Positions 7,009 through 15,377 of a stretch of DNA of 64,000 nt are shown piece by piece; position 1 is the stretch's first letter; the number at the start of each line of letters is the position of its first letter. Source of the DNA: Roseburia inulinivorans DSM 16841 (GTDB lineage Bacteria; Bacillota; Clostridia; Lachnospirales; Lachnospiraceae); the NCBI RefSeq assembly GCF_000174195.1, contig NZ_ACFY01000086.1, forward strand, positions 1-64,000. The letters are read 5' to 3'. Position numbers and translations under genes: made by a program. The notes below the pieces were generated by a model. It made no database searches and had not been told where the DNA came from. It was given only the letters and a program-made list of their open reading frames with translations.

Positions 7009-7992
7009 ATGTTTGGATTTGGTCAGTTAATTGACATCTTGAAAAAGAACCCGAAAAAAATTGTTTTTACAGAAGGAAATGATCCTCGTATCTTAGAGGC
7101 AGCTTCCAGACTTCTGGCAAGCAATTTCTTACATCCAATTTTAGTTGGTAACCCGGATGAGATTGCAAAAGTAGCAGAGGAGAGCGGTTTCAATATCCGT
7201 GGAGCAGAGATCATCGATCCAATGAAGTATGACAGATTTGACGAGATGGTTGAGATGTTCTGTGAACTTCGTAAGAGCAAAGGTGTTACACCAGAGCAGG
7301 CAAGAGGAATTCTTTCCCAGGCAAACTACTTTGGTACCATGTTAGTAAAAATGGGAGTTGCTGATTCCCTTCTTGGTGGAGCAACATACTCTACAGCAGA
7401 TACAGTACGTCCAGCATTACAGTTGATCAAAACAAAACCAGGTAACACGATCGTATCTTCCTGCTTCATCATGGTACGTCCGGCAGCTACGGGCGAGAAC
7501 GAAGTACTTGCAATGGCTGACTGTGCAATCAACATTCATCCAACAGAGGACGAGTTAGTAGAGATCGCTGGCGAGACAGCAGAGTGTGCTAAGATTTTCG
7601 GTATCGATCCAAAGGTTGCATTCTTAAGTTACTCAACACTTGGTTCCGGTAAGGGCGAGGATGTTGACAAGATGCGCAACGCAGCAGCAAAAGCAAAAGA
7701 AAAATATCCAGAGCTTCCAATCGAAGGAGAAATCCAGTTCGATGCAGCAGTTTCTCCACGTGTTGCACGTACAAAATGCAAAGATTCTCAGGTTGCAGGA
7801 CATGCAAACACATTTGTATTCCCTGACATCAATGCTGGTAACATTGGTTACAAGATTGCACAGCGTCTTGGTAACTTCGAAGCTTACGGACCAATCTTAC
7901 TTGGCTTAAATGCACCAATCAACGATCTGTCCCGTGGATGTAACGCTTCTGAAGTATATTCTATGGCAATCATCACAGCAGCACTTGCTTAA
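7009..7992 (+). CDS. pta: phosphate acetyltransferase
   Basis: A 327-residue enzyme that converts acetyl-CoA and phosphate to acetyl phosphate, the first step of ATP-yielding acetate formation. The start MFGFGQLIDILKKNPKKIVF follows a GTGAGG ribosome site. The longer upstream frame has no ribosome site and would exceed the family length of about 330. Family blocks include VFTEGNDPRILEAA, GGATYSTADTVRPALQ and FVFPDINAGNIGYKIAQRLG. The usual partner gene ackA is not adjacent: an effective terminator follows and the next gene is a YitT protein. Codon use suggests high expression. Confidence 0.96.
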   Translation: MFGFGQLIDILKKNPKKIVFTEGNDPRILEAASRLLASNFLHPILVGNPDEIAKVAEESGFNIRGAEIIDPMKYDRFDEMVEMFCELRKSKGVTPEQARGILSQANYFGTMLVKMGVADSLLGGATYSTADTVRPALQLIKTKPGNTIVSSCFIMVRPAATGENEVLAMADCAINIHPTEDELVEIAGETAECAKIFGIDPKVAFLSYSTLGSGKGEDVDKMRNAAAKAKEKYPELPIEGEIQFDAAVSPRVARTKCKDSQVAGHANTFVFPDINAGNIGYKIAQRLGNFEAYGPILLGLNAPINDLSRGCNASEVYSMAIITAALA

Positions 7993-8020
7993 TTGCAATT
8001 GATCGGAACATAATAATAAG

Positions 8021-8078
8021 AAAGAACCGTATGCGAAGAGCGTTTGAAAGAATGTTTTCGTGTGTCGGTTCTTTTTTG
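8021..8078 (+). terminator. terminator of pta
   Basis: AAAGAACCG pairs with CGGTTCTTT around a long, partly paired loop, followed by a T6 tract. Confidence 0.8.
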
Positions 8079-8212
8079 TTATGGCGACGACCGCTAATCG
8101 GAGCGAGATTCGCAGAGCATATCTTGTCTCTGTGATTGGAAACACTTGAATCGTGAAATGGTATTTTGAATTTATATATGATTCTCGCAGACTGAATCAT
8201 ATAATTAGAATA

Positions 8213-8274
8213 TGTGGATGAAACTGGGGAAGTATCAGATAATATGTGGATAACTATGTGGATAATGTGAATAA
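8213..8274. other. cluster of four DnaA-box-like 9-mers
   Basis: On the + strand TGTGGATGA (8213), TGTGGATAA (8245), TGTGGATAA (8257) and TGTGAATAA (8266) lie in the same orientation. TGTGGATAA is the exact complement of the consensus DnaA box TTATCCACA, and two copies are perfect. The last three are nearly contiguous. A very AT-rich stretch follows (about 8280-8380), containing a TTAATTG-N5-CAATTAA inverted repeat at 8299-8317. The layout looks like part of an origin or a DnaA-binding control locus, although dnaA is not here. The 461-base gap between pta and the YitT gene holds nothing else except the sites listed. Confidence 0.6.
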
Positions 8275-8379
8275 GTCGGTGAACATAGATAAATAATATT
8301 AATTGTTATACAATTAAAAAGAAATACGAAAAGAATTATAAAATGGAAATATATCTTTTTCTTTGATTGTATAGTAGAA

Positions 8380-8398
8380 TATGTGTGCAATTCACATA
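8380..8398. promoter_or_regulatory. inverted repeat upstream of the YitT gene
   Basis: TATGTG at 8380-8385 and CACATA at 8393-8398 separated by seven bases, just after a possible -10 element TAGAAT (8375-8380). The position near a transcription start suits an operator. Ligand unknown. Confidence 0.35.
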
Positions 8399-8453
8399 AT
8401 AGGAAAAAAAGATTTGCAGAAAATAACAAATGAATCAAACAGAGGAAAAAACA

Positions 8454-9320
8454 ATGTTTAAAAATGCAGGACGTGTAAAACGCACAATAGAAGAATATTT
8501 TGTACTTACCGTGGCAACGCTTATTCTGGTTGTCGGCGTGTATGTATTCAAGTTCCCGAATAACTTTTCTTTCGGTGGAGTGACTGGTATTGCGGTCGTT
8601 TTGAGCGCCATTATGCCGACAACCCCTGGAAATATCACATTTATTATCAATATGGCACTGCTTGTGCTGGGATTTATTTTTCTTGGAAAAAGTTTTGGAA
8701 TCAAGACTGTCTATGTCAGTGTGCTGATGTCAGTTGGGTTAAGTGCAGCGGAGAAATGGTTCCCAATGTCTGCGCCACTCACCTCACAGCCGGTGCTGGA
8801 ACTGATCTATGCGATCGTGCTTCCGGCGGCGAGTTCAGCCATCTTATTTAATGTCGGAGCTTCCGGTGGTGGTACGGATATTATCGCCATGATCTTAAAG
8901 AAATACACGAAACTGAATATCGGAGGTGCGCTGTTTCTGGTAGACCTGTTTATTGTACTTGCATCCTGCCTTGTCTTCGATGCGCAGACAGGTCTGTTTT
9001 CCCTCTGCGGACTTCTGGCAAAATCACTGGTGGTCGACAATGTGATCGAGAGTATTAACATGTGCAAATACTTCACCATTATCTGCAATGATCCGGAACC
9101 AATCTGTGAGTTTATCACCCAGAAGTTAAACCGCAGTGCAACGGTATATCATGCCGAGGGTGCTTATCAGCATAACGACAAAGCAGTTATTCTCTCTGTT
9201 ATGAAGCGAAGCCAGGCTGTGGAACTCCGTAACTTCATCCACGAAAACCAGCCGTCCGCTTTCATTGCGATCACCAACAGCAGTGAGATTATCGGAAAAG
9301 GTTTCCGCGGGTTGAATTAG
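8454..9320 (+). CDS. YitT family membrane protein (DUF161/DUF2179)
   Basis: A 288-residue protein with five or six hydrophobic segments in the first 200 residues (for example TVATLILVVGVYVFKFPNNF and the glycine-rich ASGGGTDIIAMILKKYT) and a C-terminal soluble DUF2179 domain from about residue 205, ending AFIAITNSSEIIGKGFRGLN. YitT proteins are widespread in Firmicutes, and their transport or signalling role is not established. The ATG at 8454 has AGAGGA seven bases upstream; an in-frame ATG at 8430 lacks a ribosome site. Confidence 0.9.
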   Translation: MFKNAGRVKRTIEEYFVLTVATLILVVGVYVFKFPNNFSFGGVTGIAVVLSAIMPTTPGNITFIINMALLVLGFIFLGKSFGIKTVYVSVLMSVGLSAAEKWFPMSAPLTSQPVLELIYAIVLPAASSAILFNVGASGGGTDIIAMILKKYTKLNIGGALFLVDLFIVLASCLVFDAQTGLFSLCGLLAKSLVVDNVIESINMCKYFTIICNDPEPICEFITQKLNRSATVYHAEGAYQHNDKAVILSVMKRSQAVELRNFIHENQPSAFIAITNSSEIIGKGFRGLN

Positions 9321-9350
9321 AAAACCAGAATTGCGAAAAAGTCCGAAAGT

Positions 9351-9379
9351 TTGCGGACATAGGGAAATTATGCTAAAAT
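9351..9379 (+). promoter_or_regulatory. promoter of the UDPGP-family gene
   Basis: TTGCGG at 9351-9356 and TAAAAT at 9374-9379 with a 17-base spacer and an extended -10 TGC. A short GTCCG/CGGAC hairpin at 9341-9358 overlaps the -35 element and may end the YitT transcript. Confidence 0.55.
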
Positions 9380-9487
9380 AGACGGCATATAAGATGAATG
9401 AATTTGACGGAAATTTGTTCAAAAATAACAGGTTTTATCGAACACTAAAAGGAGAGATAAAACAGGAGAAAACAGGAGAAGGATTTC

Positions 9488-10696
9488 ATGAAAATTTGGG
9501 AAGATGAGAAACAGGTGTACATCAGAGCGAGCATGGAGCGCAATACGCCGGAACAGAATGCAGCGCTCAAAGAGCGTTTAGAACAGATCGACTGGTCGAT
9601 TTTAGAACATATCCAGAGAAAAGAGACTGTGAATGAGCGCGGTGTGTTCGCACCGTTAGAAGCAGTGGAAGTGCCGGAGATCGAGGCGCGCAGAGACGAG
9701 TTTAAAGCAGCAGGACTGGATGCAATCCGGGCAGGAAAAGTAGGAGCAGTGCTTTTAGCTGGCGGACAGGGAACAAGACTGGGGTTGGACAGACCGAAGG
9801 GAACATTAAATATCGGTGTGAACCGGGAACTTTATTTATTCGAGCAGCTTTTCCGTAATCTGATGGATGTGACGGATGAAGCCGGTGCTTACGTTCCAAT
9901 GTACATTATGACAAGCAATATTAATCATAAAGATACCGTTACTTTTTTTGAGGAGCATCATTATTTTGGCTATCCAAAAGACTATGTAAAATTTTTCATT
10001 CAGGAGATGGTTCCGGCATGTGACCACGAGGGACGTGTCTATATGGAATCTGATACCGAGGTGGCAATGTCTCCAAACGGAAACGGTGGATGGTTTGGTT
10101 CCATGGTGAGCGCAGGATTATTAGATGACATCCACGCAAGAGGACTTGAATGGATCAATGTGTTTGCAGTGGACAACTGCTTACAGAGAATTGCGGATCC
10201 GCTATTTATCGGCGCAACAATCGTTTCTGGCTGCGAGAGTGGAGCGAAGGTAGTGCGCAAGGCGGCACCGGATGAAAAAGTTGGCGTGCTTTGTACTGAG
10301 GATGGAAAACCATCTATCGCAGAGTATTATGAGATGACGCAGGAGATGGCAACTGCAAGAAAAGAGAATGGAGATCTGCTTTACGGCTTTGGCGTGATCT
10401 TAAACTATCTTTTCTCTGAAAAAAAATTAGAGCAGATCGCAGACGCACGTATGCCGATCCATGTGGTGGAGAAGAAAATTCCTCATATTGATTTGGAAGG
10501 AAATATGGTGAAACCGGAGCAGCCAAACGGATACAAGTTTGAAACTTTAGTGCTGGATATGGTACATATGATGGATGACTGCATTCCATATGAAGTTGTG
10601 CGTGAAAGAGAATTTGCACCGATCAAAAACCTTCACGGCGTGGATTCCTTAGACACTGCGAGAGAGTTGCTGAAAGGCTGCGGTGTCACATTATAA
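9488..10696 (+). CDS. UDPGP type 1 family sugar-nucleotide pyrophosphorylase
   Basis: A 402-residue cytoplasmic nucleotidyltransferase. The signature LLAGGQGTRLGLDRPKG at about residues 91-107 binds UTP, followed by PMYIMTSNINHKDTV, NGNGGWFGSM and VDNCLQRIADPLFIG. This family (PF01704) includes eukaryote-like UDP-N-acetylglucosamine pyrophosphorylases and UDP-sugar pyrophosphorylases. Which sugar phosphate is used cannot be decided from sequence alone. It is a single-gene unit bounded by its own promoter and a strong terminator. It is distinct from the usual bacterial GalU and GlmU families. Confidence 0.9.
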   Translation: MKIWEDEKQVYIRASMERNTPEQNAALKERLEQIDWSILEHIQRKETVNERGVFAPLEAVEVPEIEARRDEFKAAGLDAIRAGKVGAVLLAGGQGTRLGLDRPKGTLNIGVNRELYLFEQLFRNLMDVTDEAGAYVPMYIMTSNINHKDTVTFFEEHHYFGYPKDYVKFFIQEMVPACDHEGRVYMESDTEVAMSPNGNGGWFGSMVSAGLLDDIHARGLEWINVFAVDNCLQRIADPLFIGATIVSGCESGAKVVRKAAPDEKVGVLCTEDGKPSIAEYYEMTQEMATARKENGDLLYGFGVILNYLFSEKKLEQIADARMPIHVVEKKIPHIDLEGNMVKPEQPNGYKFETLVLDMVHMMDDCIPYEVVREREFAPIKNLHGVDSLDTARELLKGCGVTL

Positions 10697-10757
10697 TACC
10701 TTTGAAAAAAGCGGTCACTTTACAGAAAAAAGCAAAAAAGAACATGAAAAACCGCGT

Positions 10758-10799
10758 AAAACGGGCGTTTGCCGGGAATCCTGGCAGACGCCCGTTTTG
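10758..10799 (+). terminator. strong terminator after the UDPGP gene
   Basis: AAAACGGGCGTTTGCC pairs with GGCAGACGCCCGTTTT around a nine-base loop. The stem has one mismatch and is flanked by A and T tracts, so it can act in both directions. The rest of the 331-base gap to mglB is AT-rich and holds only the mglB promoter region. Confidence 0.85.
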
Positions 10800-10969
10800 T
10801 GCAAAAGACCAAAGGAAATCTAAGAAATTTCGTAAAAACAACAGAAAAAGGAGAAAAATAACTAAAATATAACAAAAATACACTTTTCATATTAAACATA
10901 TTGCACAATGAATACAGAAGAATTTTCAAGAAAGAAAGAAGTATTTTATATGTTTTTTATAGGGGCGAT

Positions 10970-11000
10970 TGCTATAATTCATCATGTAACAAGAAGTTAC
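10970..11000 (+). promoter_or_regulatory. mglB promoter with +1 inverted repeat
   Basis: Extended -10 TGCTATAAT at 10970-10978 with no good -35, as in activator-dependent promoters. GTAAC at 10986-10990 and GTTAC at 10996-11000 form an inverted repeat with a five-base loop right at the expected start site. The YesN-type regulator encoded downstream is a candidate activator (inference). Confidence 0.5.
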
Positions 11001-11027
11001 CAAATACATTAAGGGAGGTTTTCTTAT

Positions 11028-12146
11028 ATGAAAAAGAAAGTAGTTAGTGTAATTCTTGCAATGACAATGGTAGCATCCATGGCAATGGGATGCGGAAGCA
11101 GCTCTGATACAACAACATCAGACAATTCAACAACAACCACAACAACAAATGATGCAGTAGCATCCACAGAGGCATCCGATGCAGCAGACGCAACAGCAGA
11201 TGCAGCAAACGGAGACTTAGCTGATAAAAAAGTTGGTGTATGTATTTATCAGTTCGCTGATAACTTCATGACATTATTCCGTGGAGAACTTGAGAACTAC
11301 TTAGTAGAACAGGGATTCTCAAAAGACAATATCACAATCGTAGATGGTGCTAACGACCAGGCTACACAGACAAACCAGATCCAGAACTTCATCACACAGG
11401 GTGTTGACGTTTTGATCATCAACCCGGTTAACTCTTCATCCGCAGAGACAATCACAGATATGGTTGTTGAAGCTGGTATCCCTCTTGTATACATCAACCG
11501 TGAGCCAGATGCTTCTGAGGAGCAGAGATGGGCAGATAACAACTGGGATGTAACATACGTTGGATGTGACGCTCGCCAGTCCGGTACATACCAGGGCGAA
11601 ATGATCGCTGATCTTGGTCTTGACACAGTTGATATGAACGGAAACGGAAAAATCGACTACATCATGATCGAAGGTGACCCGGAGAACGTTGATGCTCAGT
11701 ATCGTACAGAGTACTCCATCAAAGCTCTTGAAGATGCCGGATTAGAAGTAAACTGCTTAGACGATCAGGTTGGTATGTGGGATCAGGCTACAGCACAGCA
11801 GTTAGTAGCTAACTCCTTAAGCCAGAATGGTAATGATATCGAAGTTGTATTCTGTAACAACGACGCAATGGCACTTGGTGCTTTACAGGCAATCGAATCT
11901 GCAGGACGTACTGTAGGTGAAGATATCTACTTAGTAGGTGTTGATGCTTTATCAGAAGCACTTGAAGATGTTCTTGCAGGAACAATGACAGGTACTGTAT
12001 TTAACGATCACTTCTCACAGTCCCACAGTGCAGCAGACGCAGCTATCAACTACTTATCAGGTGCTGGAAACGAGCACTACATTGGTTGTGACTACGTGAA
12101 AGTTACAAAAGACAATGCCCAGGAAATCCTTGACATGGTTAAATAA
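11028..12146 (+). CDS. mglB: galactose/methylgalactoside-type ABC substrate-binding lipoprotein
   Basis: A 372-residue lipoprotein. The signal peptide ends at a lipobox MAMGC (cysteine 23), followed by a Ser/Thr/Asp/Ala-rich tether to about residue 65, then the type-1 periplasmic-binding fold (KKVGVCIYQFADNFMTLFRG, INPVNSS, VGCDARQSGTYQGEM, VVFCNNDAMALGALQAIE). The sequence resembles MglB, and a calcium-loop-like segment DMNGNGKIDY is present as in galactose-binding proteins. The gene heads an operon with mglA and mglC, separated from them by a hairpin. Codon use suggests strong expression. Confidence 0.92.
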   Translation: MKKKVVSVILAMTMVASMAMGCGSSSDTTTSDNSTTTTTTNDAVASTEASDAADATADAANGDLADKKVGVCIYQFADNFMTLFRGELENYLVEQGFSKDNITIVDGANDQATQTNQIQNFITQGVDVLIINPVNSSSAETITDMVVEAGIPLVYINREPDASEEQRWADNNWDVTYVGCDARQSGTYQGEMIADLGLDTVDMNGNGKIDYIMIEGDPENVDAQYRTEYSIKALEDAGLEVNCLDDQVGMWDQATAQQLVANSLSQNGNDIEVVFCNNDAMALGALQAIESAGRTVGEDIYLVGVDALSEALEDVLAGTMTGTVFNDHFSQSHSAADAAINYLSGAGNEHYIGCDYVKVTKDNAQEILDMVK

Positions 12147-12186
12147 TCAATCATTGCTACATTGAAAAAGTAAAATGAAAAAAGCG

Positions 12187-12213
12187 GTGCGGGTGTTTGA
12201 ATGGCACCCGCAC
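12187..12213 (+). terminator. hairpin between mglB and mglA
   Basis: GTGCGGGTG and CACCCGCAC form a perfect nine-bp stem, followed by TTGTCTT and not a full T tract. In sugar importers such a hairpin typically lets the binding protein be made in excess over the ATPase and permease. That role is inferred. The remaining 200 bases before mglA contain no other recognisable element. Confidence 0.6.
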
Positions 12214-12410
12214 TTGTCTTGAAAAAAGACTGACACAAGACGATCTTAATTGATTTGATAACAAAAAGAATTATGAAAATGTCATGTATTTGAAACAGCG
12301 GAAGTAATAATGGGTAAGGAATTCTGAATATTGACATTACACAGATTTTTGATCTGTATCAACATAAAATAAAACAGGTAATAGACCTGAATTTATAAAG
12401 GAGGAGCAAA

Positions 12411-13919
12411 ATGGCTGAATATAAACTGGAGCTTAAGGGTGTTTGCAAATCTTTCCCTGGTGTAAAAGCGTTGGATAATGTACAGCTTTCATTAAGACCA
12501 GGAACAGTTCATGCACTGATGGGCGAAAACGGTGCAGGAAAATCCACTCTGATGAAATGCCTTTTCGGTATTTACAGAATGGATGCGGGGGAAGTCATTC
12601 TGGATGGCAAGAAGATTGAGATCAACAATCCGGATGAGGCAATGAAGTATGGTATTGCGATGGTACATCAGGAATTACAGCCGGTACCTGCAAGAAGCGT
12701 GGCAGAGAACCTTTATTTAGGACGTTTCCCAACCAAGGGATTCGGACCATTTAAGATGATCGACCACAAAACTATGTATGCAGAGACAGAGAGATGGTTA
12801 AAAGAGGTAAAAATGGATTTTGATCCAAAAGCACAGCTTGGATCTCTTTCCATTGGACAGATGCAGTCCGTAGAAATTGCAAAGGCAGTTTCACAGCAGG
12901 CAAAAGTCGTGATCTTCGACGAGCCGACATCTTCTCTTTCTGATAACGAAGTAGAAGCACTGTTCCGTATCATGAATGATCTGAGAGACAAGGGCGTTGC
13001 AATGGTTTACATTTCCCACAAGATGGATGAAATCAAGCGTATCGCGGATGATATCACGATCATGAGGGATGGTACCTATGTAGGAACCTGGCCGGCAGCA
13101 GAACTTTCAACAGACCAGATCATTGCAAAGATGGTAGGCCGTGAACTTACCAATGTATATCCACCGAAGGAGAACAAACCGGGTGAAGTCATCATGGAAG
13201 TAAAAGACTTATGTTCTATCCATGAAAAATCATTCCAGCATGTAAGCTTTGAATTGAGAAAAGGTGAGATCCTTGGATTTGGTGGACTGGTAGGTGCACA
13301 GAGAACCGAGTTGATGGAAGGTATTTTCGGTATCCGCGGTATCGCATCCGGCGAGATTTATATGCACGGCAAGAAAACCAGGATCAAACATCCTATTGAT
13401 GCAATGAATGCAGGTATCGGACTTATTACAGAGGATCGTCGTGGAAATGGTATCTTCGGATGTCTTTCCATCAAAGATAATGTAGGTGTCTCTGTATACA
13501 ATAAATTCCTTAAAGCAGGATTTGTGTTAGACCACAAGAAAATCAATCAGGTTGTGGATGACAGCATTAAGAAGTTAAGCATTAAGACACCAAGTATGAA
13601 GGAACACATCGCAAACCTTTCCGGTGGTAACCAGCAGAAGGTTATCGTAGCAAGATGGCTTGCAAATGATCCTGACGTACTGATCATGGATGAGCCGACC
13701 CGTGGTATCGACGTCGGTGCAAAACATGAGATTTATGAGATCATGAGTGATCTGGCAAAACAGGGAAAAGCAATCATTATGATCTCATCAGAAATGTCAG
13801 AACTTCTTGGTATGGCAGACAGAATCTGCGTTATGTGTAACGGTAAACTTACCGGCGAGATCGATCAGCCGGAAGAGATGACTCAGGCAAGAGTCATGGG
13901 CTTCGCAACCAAATTCTGA
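12411..13919 (+). CDS. mglA: sugar ABC transporter ATP-binding protein
   Basis: A 502-residue protein with two fused nucleotide-binding domains, as in MglA, RbsA and XylG. The first domain has Walker A GENGAGKST near residue 38, signature LSIGQMQ and Walker B VVIFDEPTSSL. The second domain (from about residue 255) has a degenerate P-loop (GGLVGAQRTEL), signature LSGGNQQK and VLIMDEPTRGID. The asymmetry is normal for this family. It powers the permease encoded 17 bases downstream. Confidence 0.96.
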   Translation: MAEYKLELKGVCKSFPGVKALDNVQLSLRPGTVHALMGENGAGKSTLMKCLFGIYRMDAGEVILDGKKIEINNPDEAMKYGIAMVHQELQPVPARSVAENLYLGRFPTKGFGPFKMIDHKTMYAETERWLKEVKMDFDPKAQLGSLSIGQMQSVEIAKAVSQQAKVVIFDEPTSSLSDNEVEALFRIMNDLRDKGVAMVYISHKMDEIKRIADDITIMRDGTYVGTWPAAELSTDQIIAKMVGRELTNVYPPKENKPGEVIMEVKDLCSIHEKSFQHVSFELRKGEILGFGGLVGAQRTELMEGIFGIRGIASGEIYMHGKKTRIKHPIDAMNAGIGLITEDRRGNGIFGCLSIKDNVGVSVYNKFLKAGFVLDHKKINQVVDDSIKKLSIKTPSMKEHIANLSGGNQQKVIVARWLANDPDVLIMDEPTRGIDVGAKHEIYEIMSDLAKQGKAIIMISSEMSELLGMADRICVMCNGKLTGEIDQPEEMTQARVMGFATKF

Positions 13920-13936
13920 TAGAGGAGGACAATAGA

Positions 13937-14926
13937 ATGGAAAAGACAAAACAGCAGAAAGCAAAAGATTTTATTATCAACAATGGCGTTATCATTGTAA
14001 TGTTTATTCTGGTTATCTACACCGGATTGACATCTGATAACTTCCTTACACGAAACAACTTAATGAACATTTTGATGAACATGAGTTCACGACTTGTCAT
14101 CGCCCTTGGTATTGCAGGATGTGTAATCACCGCAGGATGTGACCTTTCCGCAGGACGTATGATCGGTTTCGCAGCATGTATTGCCGGTACATTATTACAG
14201 CGTATTGATTATTCCGGAAAGTTCTTCCCGGATATGCAGCCAATGAATGTATTCCTGGCATTGATCGTTGTCATGGCAATCTGTGCAGCATTTGGTAGTA
14301 TCACAGGTTTCTTCATCGCTTACCTAAGCGTACCTCCATTCATCGCTACGCTGGCAATGATGGAAATTGTTTATGGTATTTCACTGATCTACACAGGAGC
14401 TACACCACTTGGTGGTTATGTAAAATCCTACACAGATATCGCAAACGGCAAATTCCTTGGAATCAGCTGGCTGATCTGGATCGCAATTTTAGTAGCAGTT
14501 ATCACATGGTTCATTTTCAACATGACACGTCATGGAAAATATATGTATGCGATCGGTGGTAACCCACAGGCAGCAGAAGTTGCTGGTGTTCCTGTAAAAG
14601 CAACTATGATCTTAATCTACATGAAAGCAGCAGCTATGTATGGTCTTGCAGGTTTCATGCTTGGCGCAAAAGCCGGTGGTGCATCCGTTAACTTAGGATA
14701 TGGTTACGAAATGGAAGCGATCGCAGCTTGTACGATCGGTGGTGTATCCGTTACAGGTGGACGTGGTAAAGTTTCTTCCGCTATCATCGGTGTTGCTGTA
14801 TTCGAGTTATTAAAAGCAGCATTACAGTACTTGGGAGTAGATGCGAACGCACAGTACATTGCAATTGGTATCGTAATCTTCGTAGCTATTTCTCTTGATA
14901 TCAGAAAATACGTTGCTAAGAAATAA
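13937..14926 (+). CDS. mglC: sugar ABC transporter permease
   Basis: A 329-residue membrane protein with eight to ten hydrophobic segments, of the BPD_transp_2 family. Conserved features include the AGCDLSAGRMIGF loop, PPFIATLAMMEIVYG, YAIGGNPQAAEVAGVPV (the loop contacting the ATPase) and CTIGGVSVTGGRGKV. Adjacent to mglA with a 17-base gap and an AGAGGAGG ribosome site. A strong terminator follows 43 bases after its stop codon. Confidence 0.95.
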   Translation: MEKTKQQKAKDFIINNGVIIVMFILVIYTGLTSDNFLTRNNLMNILMNMSSRLVIALGIAGCVITAGCDLSAGRMIGFAACIAGTLLQRIDYSGKFFPDMQPMNVFLALIVVMAICAAFGSITGFFIAYLSVPPFIATLAMMEIVYGISLIYTGATPLGGYVKSYTDIANGKFLGISWLIWIAILVAVITWFIFNMTRHGKYMYAIGGNPQAAEVAGVPVKATMILIYMKAAAMYGLAGFMLGAKAGGASVNLGYGYEMEAIAACTIGGVSVTGGRGKVSSAIIGVAVFELLKAALQYLGVDANAQYIAIGIVIFVAISLDIRKYVAKK

Positions 14927-14968
14927 TAAAATACAAATAATTTTGAAACATCATATGTTTTATATTAT

Positions 14969-15007
14969 AATAATAGCGGCTGGAGCTTTTCAGCCGCTAT
15001 TATTACT
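14969..15007 (+). terminator. terminator of the mglBAC operon
   Basis: AATAATAGCGGCTG and CAGCCGCTATTATT form a perfect 14-bp stem with an eight-base loop. Confidence 0.85.
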
Positions 15008-15022
15008 TAAGGGAGAAAAAGA

Positions 15023-15334
15023 ATGACAACACAGACAATTTTAGAACAGGCAGGAATTCCATTACTTTTATTTGTGATCTGTATGTATTATGGATTGAAA
15101 CTGATGATTTTGCAGGATGTTTCAACCATTCGGGGAAAGAATAAAGAACCGGTAAAAGATGAAAAGGCGTATGCAAAAAAAGGTGGAGCGCTCATTCTCT
15201 TTTTTGGTTTTGCAACACTTGTAATGACGTTTCTTCTTTTTGTGGATCTTTATGTCGCACTGGCACAGATTGTAATCTGTACGATTATTTTTGGCGTTTT
15301 GTGGAAAAAAATGAATGACAAATACGGTGCATAA
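15023..15334 (+). CDS. small membrane protein, unknown
   Basis: A 103-residue protein with three predicted membrane helices (residues about 9-29, 53-73, 77-94) and a Lys-rich cytoplasmic loop between the first two. I do not recognise the family. It sits between the mgl terminator and the two-component genes, 43 bases before the response regulator, and may be the first gene of the sensory operon. A link to sugar sensing is only positional. Confidence 0.65.
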   Translation: MTTQTILEQAGIPLLLFVICMYYGLKLMILQDVSTIRGKNKEPVKDEKAYAKKGGALILFFGFATLVMTFLLFVDLYVALAQIVICTIIFGVLWKKMNDKYGA

Positions 15335-15377
15335 AGAAAGATGGAAAAGAAATAAAAGAAAATAAAGGGCAGAAATT

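Noticed and set aside
8213-8274. Calling this the chromosomal oriC
   Set aside because: No dnaA, dnaN, rpmH or gyr genes nearby; the evidence supports DnaA boxes only.
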